64,000 nt of DNA from Planctomycetota bacterium (GTDB taxonomy: Bacteria; Planctomycetota; Phycisphaerae; WQYP01): contig JAKAEZ010000012.1 of the NCBI GenBank assembly GCA_021819825.1, positions 1 to 64,000 on the forward strand, given 5' to 3'. The stretch's first letter is position 1. Every line of letters begins with the position of its first letter. Shown in pieces: positions 7,938 to 16,885 of the stretch. The translations under genes were made by a program, and so were the position numbers. The notes beneath the pieces are model-generated. The model saw only the letters and a list, made by a program, of their open reading frames with translations. It did no database searches and was not told where the DNA came from.

Positions 7938-9572
7938 TTAAATTTGGGCCTTACGTTTCCGGCCTAACAGCACCAGTGCCATGCCACCCATGGCGAACAG
8001 ACCCAACGCGGTTGGCTCCGGCACGGCACTGATCGTAAGCGTTTCCGCCGTATCGGAACTTCCCAACGTCAGCAAATAGGTTTTGCCGCCGGAGAGCGGC
8101 CCGGCAATTGCAGTCTGCCCGCCCCCCGTAAACTGGAAGGTTCCGCCCGACAGTCCGCCAGAGCTGTCGGTGATCAGATTATACGTCCCGTAGGTAAACG
8201 ATGACGTACCGGCAAGAGCATAAATGTTAATGTTGTTGACGCCGCTGACATTCGCGGCGCTGCCGATCGACAGGCTCGGCGTCTGGCTGCTGTTCAACTC
8301 GAACGTGAGAGTTCCGCCACTGATATTCAGCGCGTTTACCTGCGTTGCTGAGGCATTGTTCGCCATGGTTAATACACCGCCGGAATTCACCGTCACCGCA
8401 GAGCTATCGGCAATCGTAGCCGCCGCCAGCACAACGGAATTTGCGGCCGTCGCCGCCCCGGCCAGCACCAGGTCACCGCCGCTTTGCACCACTGTTGCAC
8501 CGGTATAGGTGTTGACTCCTTGCAGTGTGACAGAAGAAGACGTCTGCGAACCGGTGGCCTTGCTGTCCGTAACAGTCAGGCCGCCATCCGGTGTTGAACC
8601 CAAAGTAGCATCGTGCAGGAGCGGCGTCTGAATCCAATAGGTGTTCGCATTGGAATCAATGACCGCCCCGCCGGCCTGCACGTTGAGATTCGTTGGTAAT
8701 GTATAGGCACTGTTGGCAGCCCCAATTCCTCCGCCATTGTGGGATTGCAACGTGCCGCCGTTGAAATCCATGACAACATTGCCGTGGTTTGTTGCGGTGA
8801 TCCAATTAGTGTTGAGAGTACCGCCGTTGAGATTCACCACGGTTGGCGAACCTATATTCGTTCCACTCTTGCTGGTGATCCCGGCGGTGGCGGTCGTCGT
8901 CACCGTGCCGCTGTTAATATTTAAAGTTCCGGTCTGTAGCATGTTATTGGCCGCAACGGTAATCGCCTGGACCGTAATCGAACCTCCATTGACATTGACC
9001 GTACCCGCGGTACCGCTGGCACCACTGGTCGCATCGCTAAGATAAAGGTTGCTGCTGCCCGCCATAGTAATTGTGCTGCCGGTGTTAATATCCAACACAC
9101 TACCGATTACGCCGCCGGTGTTTACCGCAATAGTGCCATAACCGCTGAGTTTGATATTCTCCAGCGTGAGATTCCCGTTGACCACCACTTGCCCCGTGCC
9201 GCTAACGGTTCCATTGCTGCCATCAAGCATATAGGCGTTACCCGAATTATTGATTCCCATATCAGGGGTGGAATACGTACCGCTGCTGCCCAGCGTAACC
9301 GTGTAGGTGCCGCTGCCGCCGGTACCAGAACCGAAATAAGCGCCATCACCGCTGGCCCACGCTTGGGCTCCGGTGCCGTTGTACCAGTAAGTACCGCTGC
9401 TATTCCAAGTTCCGCTACCGTTGGAAGCCCCCGTCGAGCTTCCGCTGGGGTCCCATGTCAGGTTAGTGGCGGTAGCGTTTGAAACGCCCAGTCCGGTCAG
9501 CAGCAAAGCCGCCGCCGCTCCCGCTGAAAGAACTCCGATACTCCGCCCTGATTTGGATGTGAATGAAAACAT
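7938..9572 (-). CDS. PEP-CTERM surface protein with autotransporter-type beta-helix repeats
   Basis: A 544-aa protein that starts with a signal peptide (SIGVLSAGAAAALLLTGL, then NATA) and ends with a canonical PEP-CTERM sorting tail: VPEPTA, a hydrophobic segment and RKRKAQI. The middle is Gly, Ser, Thr and Asn rich with repeated short strands, such as LQGVNTYTGATVVQSGGDL, the pattern of autotransporter-associated beta-strand repeats. It should be exported and processed by an exosortase (not encoded here) to the surface or to an extracellular matrix. ATG 9572 has AGGAG 8 bases upstream; the frame opens earlier at 9611. It sits between two carbohydrate-active genes and shares an operator motif with them, suggesting a role in substrate adhesion (inference). 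Confidence 0.9.
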   Translation of the reverse strand: MFSFTSKSGRSIGVLSAGAAAALLLTGLGVSNATATNLTWDPSGSSTGASNGSGTWNSSGTYWYNGTGAQAWASGDGAYFGSGTGGSGTYTVTLGSSGTYSTPDMGINNSGNAYMLDGSNGTVSGTGQVVVNGNLTLENIKLSGYGTIAVNTGGVIGSVLDINTGSTITMAGSSNLYLSDATSGASGTAGTVNVNGGSITVQAITVAANNMLQTGTLNINSGTVTTTATAGITSKSGTNIGSPTVVNLNGGTLNTNWITATNHGNVVMDFNGGTLQSHNGGGIGAANSAYTLPTNLNVQAGGAVIDSNANTYWIQTPLLHDATLGSTPDGGLTVTDSKATGSQTSSSVTLQGVNTYTGATVVQSGGDLVLAGAATAANSVVLAAATIADSSAVTVNSGGVLTMANNASATQVNALNISGGTLTFELNSSQTPSLSIGSAANVSGVNNINIYALAGTSSFTYGTYNLITDSSGGLSGGTFQFTGGGQTAIAGPLSGGKTYLLTLGSSDTAETLTISAVPEPTALGLFAMGGMALVLLGRKRKAQI

Positions 9573-9768
9573 GTCTCTTACTCCTGAAACAAAACAACGA
9601 AAACGTAACAACTACACAAAGACAAACAACTCTGACACTGATACAACCGCATCCCTTATTTCTCCACAGGTGGCAGCGTGTTGGGCTGAACCGCAGTTAT
9701 GAATTCTCCGACACGATATTCATCAGCTACTGTTGTACTATGACACAACTGCCATTAAATTAAAAGGC

Positions 9769-9824
9769 CCACTTTTCATCAATTCCTGTACCACTTTTTA
9801 TCACACCCACACAACTTTTCATGG
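9769..9824 (-). promoter_or_regulatory. Triple 13-bp operator-like site, copy 2 (PEP-CTERM promoter)
   Basis: CCACTTTTCATCA (9769-9781), CCACTTTTTATCA (9791-9803) and a weaker CAACTTTTCATGG (9812-9824) lie in a row with 22- and 21-base spacing. They are about 200-250 bases upstream of the PEP-CTERM start at 9572 and just downstream of the SGNH esterase stop. Confidence 0.72.
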
Positions 9825-9845
9825 CGGTTTTGCTGCTGATTTCGC

Positions 9846-11270
9846 TCATGAGTTCATTGGAACCAATGTGTAATGGTGCGGTACCGGTTGCGCGGCCTGC
9901 CGCTCCACGTGAGCAACCACACGCTCCAGCGCGGAAAATCCCCTCATAATTTTCTGAACAGCGGCGTGAGCGGCCGGATTTGACTGTGTGTCAACCGGGA
10001 AGATCGGCCCCCTGGGAGCGTGGAAGAAGGTAGGACGATGAAAAATGTTCGCCATGGGAAGCTGTACCTGCTGCCAACCCGTGAATCGCACTTCTGTACG
10101 TTGCCAGGCCAGTGCCAGAACCCGGTAGGCCTGCGTCATCATGGGTGTTACAAACCTGGCCAAATTTATACCGTGGGCAAGATCCGTACTGCTGAACATG
10201 CCCACGGCCCGCCCGTCGATCCGCAATTGGTATTTGGGGGCACTTAGGTGCGTTACTCGTAAGGTCTCACGATCCAGCGCGTGGTAAAATCCACACTCCT
10301 TGATCACCAGAGCTGTGACGGGATTGGTGTATTTATAATTCGGAGTACGGGCGGGCCAAAGCCTCTGCGGCGCAAACAGCGGCCATTTGTCATGCAACGA
10401 CATAATGGGCATGGGTAGAGAACCATCCAATTGCCGCCAGGAAAGTGTGCCGCGGGTATCAGCAAGGGCACTTACTGTGGTATTGACCGATTTTCCAACA
10501 TGTTTGTCGGCCGCGTTAATGCCAACGGATGTAACTGTCGCCGGCGCGCCCCACGCCTTGAGCAGCGTTTGCGCCATTACCAAATGACCCGCCGCCGAGG
10601 GATGAATGCGCCCGGGAATAATCATCCGAGCCAGCTTCAGGTTCACTTTTACAGCTTTTTTGAGTACCGCGACAAGCGGCGCATTGAAATCCACTAAAAA
10701 CAAGTGGTCGCGCTTTGCCAGTTGCTGGTTATATTGACCGTAACGGATCAGCACGTCATTGTAGCTGCCCTTGGCCTTTCGATCGAGCATGAACCCCGGT
10801 GAATGGGTAAAATCATCCCAAGGCGTTGAGTTGATAAGTACAATGCGAACGTTGGGCAGATGGGATCGCAACGAACGCAGAATATGTGCCAACCCGCGCC
10901 GGTAAATATCAAAGGTCGGCTTGGAATAAGGTTTATAGCCGGCGTCGTTTTGGCCCAGCAGGTAGACAATGACATTGGGCTTGAACGGAAACACATCCCG
11001 CTTAAGCCGCAGATCAATCGGGCCCGCCCAGCCACCGGTCACACGGTCTCCGCCAATGCCGGAATTCACAAATTTAACTTTAAGTTTCGGATAGTGCGTC
11101 AAAATATACGTTTCGACATCCGTGGTGTAATAGCGCTGCGCGGTAATGCTGTAACCATAAAAACAGACGCGATCTCCATTTTTCAGGAAAAATGGATTAG
11201 CCGCAGGGGCGATACGACCAACGCCAAGGATAACCAGCATGAGCATTGCAAGACCAGAGATATTTTTCAT
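9846..11270 (-). CDS. Secreted SGNH/GDSL-family esterase
   Basis: The 474-aa product has a signal peptide (residues 1-24, ending APAA) and the conserved SGNH blocks: block I around GDRVCFYGYSIT with Ser41 as nucleophile (GDS replaced by GYS), block II Gly in NSGIGGDRV, block III Asn in LLGQNDAG, and block V His in RIHPSAAGH. Many planctomycete and verrucomicrobial proteins of this type are annotated as SGNH hydrolases acting on acetylated polysaccharides. The C-terminal 180 residues form an extra domain that I do not recognise. Start ATG 11270 follows AAGGAG by 6 bases. A tandem operator site lies 100-135 bases upstream. Confidence 0.88.
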   Translation of the reverse strand: MKNISGLAMLMLVILGVGRIAPAANPFFLKNGDRVCFYGYSITAQRYYTTDVETYILTHYPKLKVKFVNSGIGGDRVTGGWAGPIDLRLKRDVFPFKPNVIVYLLGQNDAGYKPYSKPTFDIYRRGLAHILRSLRSHLPNVRIVLINSTPWDDFTHSPGFMLDRKAKGSYNDVLIRYGQYNQQLAKRDHLFLVDFNAPLVAVLKKAVKVNLKLARMIIPGRIHPSAAGHLVMAQTLLKAWGAPATVTSVGINAADKHVGKSVNTTVSALADTRGTLSWRQLDGSLPMPIMSLHDKWPLFAPQRLWPARTPNYKYTNPVTALVIKECGFYHALDRETLRVTHLSAPKYQLRIDGRAVGMFSSTDLAHGINLARFVTPMMTQAYRVLALAWQRTEVRFTGWQQVQLPMANIFHRPTFFHAPRGPIFPVDTQSNPAAHAAVQKIMRGFSALERVVAHVERQAAQPVPHHYTLVPMNS

Positions 11271-11632
11271 CAGCGACTCCTTTATGCTTAATTTAAGGCG
11301 ATAATTAGGTTACTAACGGATTACCAGGCGAAATAAAAGAATATATATATTTTTGCCACGTATTAAAGTTCCACTTTTCATCAAAGCTATACCAATTGTT
11401 ATCACACAGAAATACACTTTCGCTCACTTCCGTGCTTCAGTGGTTCTTCTTCAGGACTTCGGTCAGTGCGTAATGGGAGAATAATCCGAATGAATATCTG
11501 CTTGTGCGGCGGCGTCCGGGGCCTCGGGCCATGCCCATGGCAGGGCGGATGAGATTCTAAATATTGACCTCCGACCAACATGTCACTACGACGATACGCA
11601 CCCGACGGGCGATTAAATCATGAATGCACGCG
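11271..11632. other. Intergenic region between ftsY and the SGNH esterase gene
   Basis: The part near the esterase contains the operator at 11371-11404 and an AT-rich stretch (about 11335-11352) that could hold the promoter. I see nothing recognisable in 11410-11632. Confidence 0.5.
11371..11404 (-). promoter_or_regulatory. Tandem 13-bp operator-like site, copy 3 (SGNH esterase promoter)
   Basis: CCACTTTTCATCA (11371-11383) is followed 21 bases later by the weaker CCAATTGTTATCA (11392-11404). The pair lies about 100 bases upstream of the esterase start. Confidence 0.68.
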
Positions 11633-12574
11633 TCATGTGGCGAAGAGCGCTTCGACGAATTCGTCGGGGTTAAAGGGAGCGATGTCTTCGGGCGTTTCGC
11701 CGAGGCCGACGAATTTTACCGGGAGGTTTAATTGTCGGCGGATGGCTACGACAATGCCGCCTTTGGCGGTGCCGTCGAGCTTGGCTAAAAATATACCCGT
11801 TAATTCAACGGATTTGGTAAATTCTTCGGCCTGCCGTATGGCGTTCTGCCCGATGGTGGCATCAAGCACCAGCAACGATTCATGGGGAGCGGTGGGAATG
11901 ATTTTTTGGATGACCCGGCGAATTTTTTCCAGTTCCCGCATCAGATGATCCTGGGTGTGCAGGCGGCCGGCGGTGTCAATAATCAGCACATCGATCTTCC
12001 GGGCCACGGCGGCCTTGCAGGCGTCAAACGCCACCGCCGCTGGATCACTTCCCATCTGATGTTTGACGATCTCCACGCCGATGCGCTGGGCCCAGATAGT
12101 TAATTGTTCCACGGCTGCGGCGCGGAAGGTGTCACAGGCGGCAACCATGACGGTTTTGTTCTGATTTTTCAGATATTGTCCCAGCTTGGCAATGCTGGTG
12201 GTTTTGCCGGCCCCATTGATGCCGGTTACCAAAATGACCGTGGGGCCGGCGGGCGCGCATTTCAAAGCGCGGGATTCCACGGGCCAATAGGCCCGCATAT
12301 CTTCCTGCAGAAAAGCCAATACCTGATCACCCGATTGTACGCGACCCTGTTTCCAGGCCGCATTAAGATCGTTAATAATGTGATCGGTCGCTACGACACC
12401 TAAATCGGCGGTGATTAAGCGTTGCCGCAGTTCATCCAGCAGTTGCTGATCCAGCTTACGACCGGTTAATAGCGTGCGTAAGGATCCCACCAGCGCGTCG
12501 CGCGTGCGAGTCAGGCCGGTGCGCAATTTTTCTACGCTTTGTCCGAGTGCTTTTTTAATAAATCCAAATGCCAT
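11633..12574 (-). CDS. ftsY: Signal recognition particle receptor FtsY
   Basis: The 313-aa protein is an SRP-family GTPase with an N-terminal helical domain and the NG-domain motifs in order: GINGAGKTTSIAKL (P-loop), DTFRAAAVEQL, DTAGRLHTQDHLMREL, and LAKLDGTAKGG. With the SRP it docks ribosomes translating membrane proteins at the inner membrane. It lacks the long acidic A domain of the E. coli protein, as is common outside the gammaproteobacteria. ATG 12574 is preferred; ATG 12595 in frame would add seven residues. It is monocistronic and divergent from the acyltransferase gene. Confidence 0.95.
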   Translation of the reverse strand: MAFGFIKKALGQSVEKLRTGLTRTRDALVGSLRTLLTGRKLDQQLLDELRQRLITADLGVVATDHIINDLNAAWKQGRVQSGDQVLAFLQEDMRAYWPVESRALKCAPAGPTVILVTGINGAGKTTSIAKLGQYLKNQNKTVMVAACDTFRAAAVEQLTIWAQRIGVEIVKHQMGSDPAAVAFDACKAAVARKIDVLIIDTAGRLHTQDHLMRELEKIRRVIQKIIPTAPHESLLVLDATIGQNAIRQAEEFTKSVELTGIFLAKLDGTAKGGIVVAIRRQLNLPVKFVGLGETPEDIAPFNPDEFVEALFAT

Positions 12575-12750
12575 GGCTCTTTTACCAGTACCCATTCAAT
12601 TCAGCGCATCTTTTGTACCGGTTATCACGTTAAACCGCCAGCGCGGGAAACATGTTGCCCCATTTTCCGCTACCCGTCGGAAGCTAAGGCACCGGTCCAT
12701 TACAGCACAATATCGCATGCATCCGATTGTATGATACACTCTCTGGCGCG

Positions 12751-13731
12751 ATGGATGCACGTTTGCCTGACTCCGCCAAATCGACCGTTCGAGCGAAACA
12801 TCGCTTCGGATACCGCGGCAACATGTTTATGTTGTTTCTCGGCCGGCGCTTCCCAGCCGTGGGATATTTCGCGGTTGGTGTTGTGTCACTGGGCTTTTGG
12901 TTATTTAACCGCCAAGCGCGCCTTGCCGCCATGCAATTTCAAGAGCGTGTTAAAGGTATTCATAACCGCGGGCGACTCTATTGGCACAGCTATCAGCAGG
13001 TGCGCATGTTTGGCGTTCTGCTTTTGGATCGGAGTGTCGCTTTGGCCAGTGCCAACGCTGGAATCACTGTGGCATCGGATCATCGTGACAGGCTGAAGCG
13101 AGCTTTGGATTTGCAGCGTGGTCTGCTGATTCTGACCGCCCACTTCGGTGCACTGGAAATAGCAACCCCCTGGTTGAGGCCCCACATTGAACCGGCAAAA
13201 ATGCACTTCGTGATGTACCGTGATTTCAGTGACAGCACGGAACAATTCCATCAAGACCAGTGGAAAATGCTTCAGGGCATGAGGTTTATCAATTCAACCG
13301 ATCCGCTTGCCGCCGGGCTGCAGATTATGGGGGCGTTGCGGCAGAAACAGTACGTAGGAATTCGGGCGGATCGGGTTATGGACGGACGAAAAGTCCAGGT
13401 ATCACTGCTGGGGGACAATGTCTACCTGCCGGCCGGTCCGTTTACCGCGGCGGTTATTGGCAAGGCGGCGGTGATAACAGCGTTTACGTTGCGGGAAAGT
13501 CCACGGCATTATCGCATGTTTGTATCGGAACCGCGAATCTACGATGCGGATCATGGATTATCGCGCGACGAATTGGTCGCAAAAGCCGCGCAGGATTATG
13601 CTGCCGATCTCGAAGCCCTGTTGCGAAAATATCCGCATCAATGGGCAAATTTTTACGATTTCTGGTCCGGCCATGCCACCGCGATCGAGACGTCCAATAC
13701 CAATTCAGAAACCACCATGCCGGAGACGTGA
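12751..13731 (+). CDS. LpxL/HtrB-family lysophospholipid acyltransferase
   Basis: The 326-aa product resembles lipid A biosynthesis acyltransferases. It has an N-terminal membrane segment (VGYFAVGVVSLGFWLF), the HX4E catalytic motif in TAHFGALE, and the conserved GIRADRV (Arg-Asp) and FTAAVIGKAAVI segments. It would transfer an acyl chain from acyl-ACP to a lipid or glycolipid at the inner membrane. Start: a TATGAT at 12730-12735 overlaps the open frame's first TTG, so ATG 12751 is more likely. Its 3' end overlaps the convergent dehydratase gene by 79 bp. The neighbouring ACP, dehydratases and ketosynthases suggest that it acts with a dedicated acyl chain. Confidence 0.82.
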   Translation: MDARLPDSAKSTVRAKHRFGYRGNMFMLFLGRRFPAVGYFAVGVVSLGFWLFNRQARLAAMQFQERVKGIHNRGRLYWHSYQQVRMFGVLLLDRSVALASANAGITVASDHRDRLKRALDLQRGLLILTAHFGALEIATPWLRPHIEPAKMHFVMYRDFSDSTEQFHQDQWKMLQGMRFINSTDPLAAGLQIMGALRQKQYVGIRADRVMDGRKVQVSLLGDNVYLPAGPFTAAVIGKAAVITAFTLRESPRHYRMFVSEPRIYDADHGLSRDELVAKAAQDYAADLEALLRKYPHQWANFYDFWSGHATAIETSNTNSETTMPET

Positions 13732-14060
13732 AGCCGGGCCGCCACGCTGCCGTCGGCCTCCAAGCTCACGAGCACAATTATAATCTCCTCGGCAAGAACC
13801 GGTCGCAAAAACTTCACATTTTGCACAGCCTGAAGTTCAACGTGTGAAAAAGAGAGCCGCAGAATATCCAGCACCAATTCAACATGCAAAAAGCCGGGCA
13901 GCAGTGCGTTACCGGGGAAATGACCTTGAAAGCCGGCATGTTGGGCCGGAAACCAGGCGCGGGTCGAAATACGTTGTACTGTGGACATGGATGGAGGATT
14001 TTCTGGTGGCACAATATGCGCACCGGAACAGGCTCCCAAAATAAACTTTGCAGCATCCAC
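13653..14060 (-). CDS. Hotdog-fold 3-hydroxyacyl-ACP dehydratase-like protein
   Basis: The 135-aa protein has the FabA/FabZ-type core: HFPGNALLPGFLHVELVLDI matches the HxPGxPxxPG active-site helix with His in GHFPGNALLPG. It would remove water from a 3-hydroxyacyl-ACP, or act as an esterase-like hotdog subunit. It is the last gene of a four-gene minus-strand run (PlsC, dehydratase, ACP, dehydratase), 12 bases after the ACP stop. The start at 14060 has only a weak purine-rich site; a later ATG near 13990 is possible. The 3' end overlaps the convergent acyltransferase gene. Confidence 0.75.
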   Translation of the reverse strand: MDAAKFILGACSGAHIVPPENPPSMSTVQRISTRAWFPAQHAGFQGHFPGNALLPGFLHVELVLDILRLSFSHVELQAVQNVKFLRPVLAEEIIIVLVSLEADGSVAARLHVSGMVVSELVLDVSIAVAWPDQKS

Positions 14061-14072
14061 AGTATTTCCCGT

Positions 14073-14345
14073 TTAAGTATTTGCCGTGGCCGGGCCGTTG
14101 CGGTCAATGTAGGCCGCAAGCGATCCGATTGTGGCCAGCGCCGCCCGAACTTCATCATTATTATCCTGCAAGGCCACACCAAAATTTTTATCGACAAGCA
14201 CGGCAATTTCCAGCACATCAACGGAATCCAAGCCTAAACCGCCTTTTCCAAAAATAACGGTATCGGGTTGAATCAGGGCGACATCCATGCGCAATTTCAG
14301 GCCCTCTTTTAAAACATCGATAAGTTTCCGCTCAGTAGGCGTCAT
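14073..14345 (-). CDS. Acyl carrier protein
   Basis: The 90-aa protein is an acyl carrier protein with the phosphopantetheine attachment motif GLGLDSVDVLEI, Ser41 being the modified residue, and the usual helix pattern (TPTERKLIDVLKEGL at the N-terminus, VRAALATIGSLAAYI at the C-terminus). ATG 14345 follows GGAG by 5 bases. The gene lies 16 bases after the preceding dehydratase gene and 12 before the next. It is likely a specialised carrier for this cluster rather than the housekeeping AcpP (inference from context). Confidence 0.9.
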   Translation of the reverse strand: MTPTERKLIDVLKEGLKLRMDVALIQPDTVIFGKGGLGLDSVDVLEIAVLVDKNFGVALQDNNDEVRAALATIGSLAAYIDRNGPATANT

Positions 14346-14361
14346 GAATTCTCCATAAAAG

Positions 14362-14793
14362 TTATTTACCACTATGAATGCAGAATGAAAACCAACCTTC
14401 ACAGATCAGCGTTGCCCCACAATGGGCCTGGCCCCGGCAACGAAACATATTTCCCATGCGATGGGTCACGGCAACCCGCAGGCTTAAAGTATCTCCCGCA
14501 CCCGCGGAGCTGTAAAACCGCACATCGCGTAAGGCTATTAACATACCGGAAACAGCTTGGCCCGTGGGATTTTCCACAGCCAGAGCCGTACCCCCCGCGG
14601 CAGCGGTCTGGGCTATATATTCAATAATGGTTGACCGCGGAAGGTGACCGTGAATTAGAAATGGATGATCGGCCGGAATATATTGTTGCGCGAAAATCGA
14701 ATCGTCCTTTTGAGCAAATGCGGCATGAATCCAACGCATGGGACCGGCATGAGGAATATTCCCTGCAAGGTTTTCCATCATGTTTTCAGCCAT
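14362..14793 (-). CDS. Hotdog-fold dehydratase-like protein (ApeP type)
   Basis: The 143-aa product begins IPHAGPMRWIHAAFA, resembling the IPHxxPMxLID start of ApeP-type 3-hydroxyacyl-ACP dehydratases found in aryl polyene and related lipid clusters, followed by DHPFLIHGHLPRSTIIEYIAQTAA, the central hotdog helix. The usual GHFPG is altered to IHGHLPR, so activity is less certain. ATG 14793 overlaps the PlsC stop (ATGGCTGA), indicating translational coupling, and GGGAG lies 12 bases upstream. Confidence 0.78.
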   Translation of the reverse strand: MAENMMENLAGNIPHAGPMRWIHAAFAQKDDSIFAQQYIPADHPFLIHGHLPRSTIIEYIAQTAAAGGTALAVENPTGQAVSGMLIALRDVRFYSSAGAGDTLSLRVAVTHRMGNMFRCRGQAHCGATLICEGWFSFCIHSGK

Positions 14794-15661
14794 GGGGCGT
14801 TTCTCCCGCCGCATTAAAATCCGGAACTACGGGATGGAAAGTATCATGCCCTTCAGGGCCTGCCGCGTGACTTTTCACTTCGCGGCTTTGGTCCGGTCCG
14901 CGCGCCAACGCCGCGACAATCAGATCACGCACCCGCTTTTTAAGCTCACGCTGGGGATGCGCCAAGCTGTGATCCGGATACAAAATGGCCAGCGGTTCAA
15001 CGAAAATCGGCACGTCAAAAACGGCCATCTGTCCCGGTGGCATACAATTCCCGCTGCCGTGAATCGCGACGGGCACAACCGGCACATTGGTCCTGCACGC
15101 CAGTTGAAACGCGCCTTCGTGAAATCGCCCAAGTTTCAAAGATCGCGACCGGGTACCTTCAGGAAATATGTACATACTCTGCCCGGAGCGCACCAGTTCT
15201 GCGGCCCGATTGACAACATCCGGTTTCTCGACGTGCAAATGCCCGCTTAACGACATCAGCCATCCCAGAATGGGCATTTGGAACGGCCATTCTTTGGACC
15301 AGCAGCAACCGTCGGGCGGAAGTTGGAACATCAACAAAATGTCAATCACGGACTGGTGGTTCGCGATCAAAAGACAGGGGCCGCGGATGGCCGACCAGTC
15401 AAATTCCTTAATACGCATATTTTTGCCACAGTACCCGCGCATGCCATGCCGGTAAAACATGCGCACCAATTTTCGGACACTGCGCCGCTGCCGGTCAAAA
15501 AGCCGGCACCATATCCATAAAAATGGGCCTAAAATTAATGTTAAAATAACTAGATAAATGGCGAACCAAGTCAGAACGTACGTAGTGCGCAACACCACAC
15601 GCGGCGTGATCTGGCGGCGCGCGGCCGAGTCACTTGATTGTGTTCCCATATACTCGGCCAT
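14786..15661 (-). CDS. PlsC-family 1-acyl-glycerol-phosphate acyltransferase
   Basis: The 291-aa protein has an N-terminal membrane helix (TWFAIYLVILTLILGPFLWIW) and the acyltransferase motifs NHQSVID (HX4D, about residue 101) and FPEGTRS (substrate-binding motif III), with VVPVAIHGSG as motif IV. It transfers an acyl group to lysophosphatidate or a related glycerolipid. It is the first gene of the minus-strand run and divergent from the ketosynthase gene. Whether it serves general phospholipid synthesis or the product of this cluster cannot be read from sequence. Confidence 0.88.
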   Translation of the reverse strand: MAEYMGTQSSDSAARRQITPRVVLRTTYVLTWFAIYLVILTLILGPFLWIWCRLFDRQRRSVRKLVRMFYRHGMRGYCGKNMRIKEFDWSAIRGPCLLIANHQSVIDILLMFQLPPDGCCWSKEWPFQMPILGWLMSLSGHLHVEKPDVVNRAAELVRSGQSMYIFPEGTRSRSLKLGRFHEGAFQLACRTNVPVVPVAIHGSGNCMPPGQMAVFDVPIFVEPLAILYPDHSLAHPQRELKKRVRDLIVAALARGPDQSREVKSHAAGPEGHDTFHPVVPDFNAAGETPHG

Positions 15662-15769
15662 TCTGCCACACCCTGCTATGACCGAATCTTCCGCAAACAG
15701 CCAGAAGCCTGTCTAAATAGATTCTACGTTCAGCGACGCTTTGGAACAAATCAATTACACTAGTAGGTA

Positions 15770-16885
15770 ATGACCGCGCAGCGATACCCGACAGTCCGGC
15801 TTTCTTCTTTTGGCGCAGCGACACCGAGGCATTCGTCAGCGGAACGCATTTTTTCCGCCTGGCTTTCCGGGGAAGCCGCCCCACCTGTTCCACCGCGGCG
15901 GTCTGAGGATAATCTCTGGGACACATTGACGACACAGGCCATCACCGCCGCGCTGCCCCCGCCGGAAGGCCGCGATCATTGCGGTTTAATTCTGGCTACG
16001 ACCAAAGGTGATATGCAACGGGTGGAGGCGTGGCTGAATTCCAACAGCGCGGAGCATGGCGCATCCATCCCACCACTGCTTTCGGATAACGTCCATGCTT
16101 TAGCCCGGCGCTTTGGTCTTGGTGGCCCGCAAATGGTTATTTCCACCGCATGCAGTTCGGGCTTAACCGCGATTATCGAAGCGGCCATGATGATCGAATC
16201 ACGGGCGGTAAAACAGATGGTCGTATGTGCGGCGGATGTGGCGGGAGAATTCATTCAGGACGGTTTTTACGCTCTCAAAGCAATTACCAGAACACGGTCT
16301 CGCCCATTTGACCGCAAACGAGATGGCTTGGCACTGGGTTCCGCGGCTGCAGCGTGCCTGGTAACGTCCAGCGAGCATCGGCCACCAGGCGAGCGTGGAC
16401 CGAGTATCTCATTGGAAGGATGGGGAATGTCCTGTGATGCAAAACATCTGACAGCACCGGATTGGGAAGCTTCAGGGCTAATCCGGGCAATCAACCAAGC
16501 CCTAACAGGCCTTGATGCCGGCGGCATCGACGCCGTAATGCTTCATGGCACTGGCACCGCTTATAACGACGCCATGGAGGCTCTGGCCGTGCAACAGGTA
16601 TTTAATCATCGACCTTATCTTACCGCCGCTAAGGGGTTTCTCGGCCATACCCTGGGAGCCAGCGGGGTTATTGAAATAGTATTAGCGGCATGGATGCTGC
16701 ATCGACAGGTGGTACCGGCGATAACTGGTCTTGAAGATCCGCAGTGGCCGGAATTAAATTTTGTTCGGGCCTGCCCGACGGCCGCGCCAATGAAACGCAT
16801 TCTGAAAACGGCCAGCGGTTTTGGAGGGTTGAATGCCGCTATTGTATTGGGAATCCTGAACGGCGAAAGCATAAGCCATGACTGA
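15770..16885 (+). CDS. Beta-ketoacyl-ACP synthase (FabF-like ketosynthase)
   Basis: The 371-aa enzyme has the full thiolase-fold catalytic set: Cys128 in STACSSGLTAI, His259 in LHGTGTAYND, Lys288 in AAKGFLGH and His293 in GHTLGASG. Also seen is RPFDRKRDGLALGSAAA. It should condense malonyl-ACP with a growing acyl-ACP. It lacks some N-terminal residues of FabF, as do the ketosynthases of aryl polyene clusters. The next gene overlaps by 8 bp and encodes a chain-length-factor-like partner, pointing to a KS/CLF heterodimer rather than general fatty acid synthesis. Confidence 0.9.
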   Translation: MTAQRYPTVRLSSFGAATPRHSSAERIFSAWLSGEAAPPVPPRRSEDNLWDTLTTQAITAALPPPEGRDHCGLILATTKGDMQRVEAWLNSNSAEHGASIPPLLSDNVHALARRFGLGGPQMVISTACSSGLTAIIEAAMMIESRAVKQMVVCAADVAGEFIQDGFYALKAITRTRSRPFDRKRDGLALGSAAAACLVTSSEHRPPGERGPSISLEGWGMSCDAKHLTAPDWEASGLIRAINQALTGLDAGGIDAVMLHGTGTAYNDAMEALAVQQVFNHRPYLTAAKGFLGHTLGASGVIEIVLAAWMLHRQVVPAITGLEDPQWPELNFVRACPTAAPMKRILKTASGFGGLNAAIVLGILNGESISHD

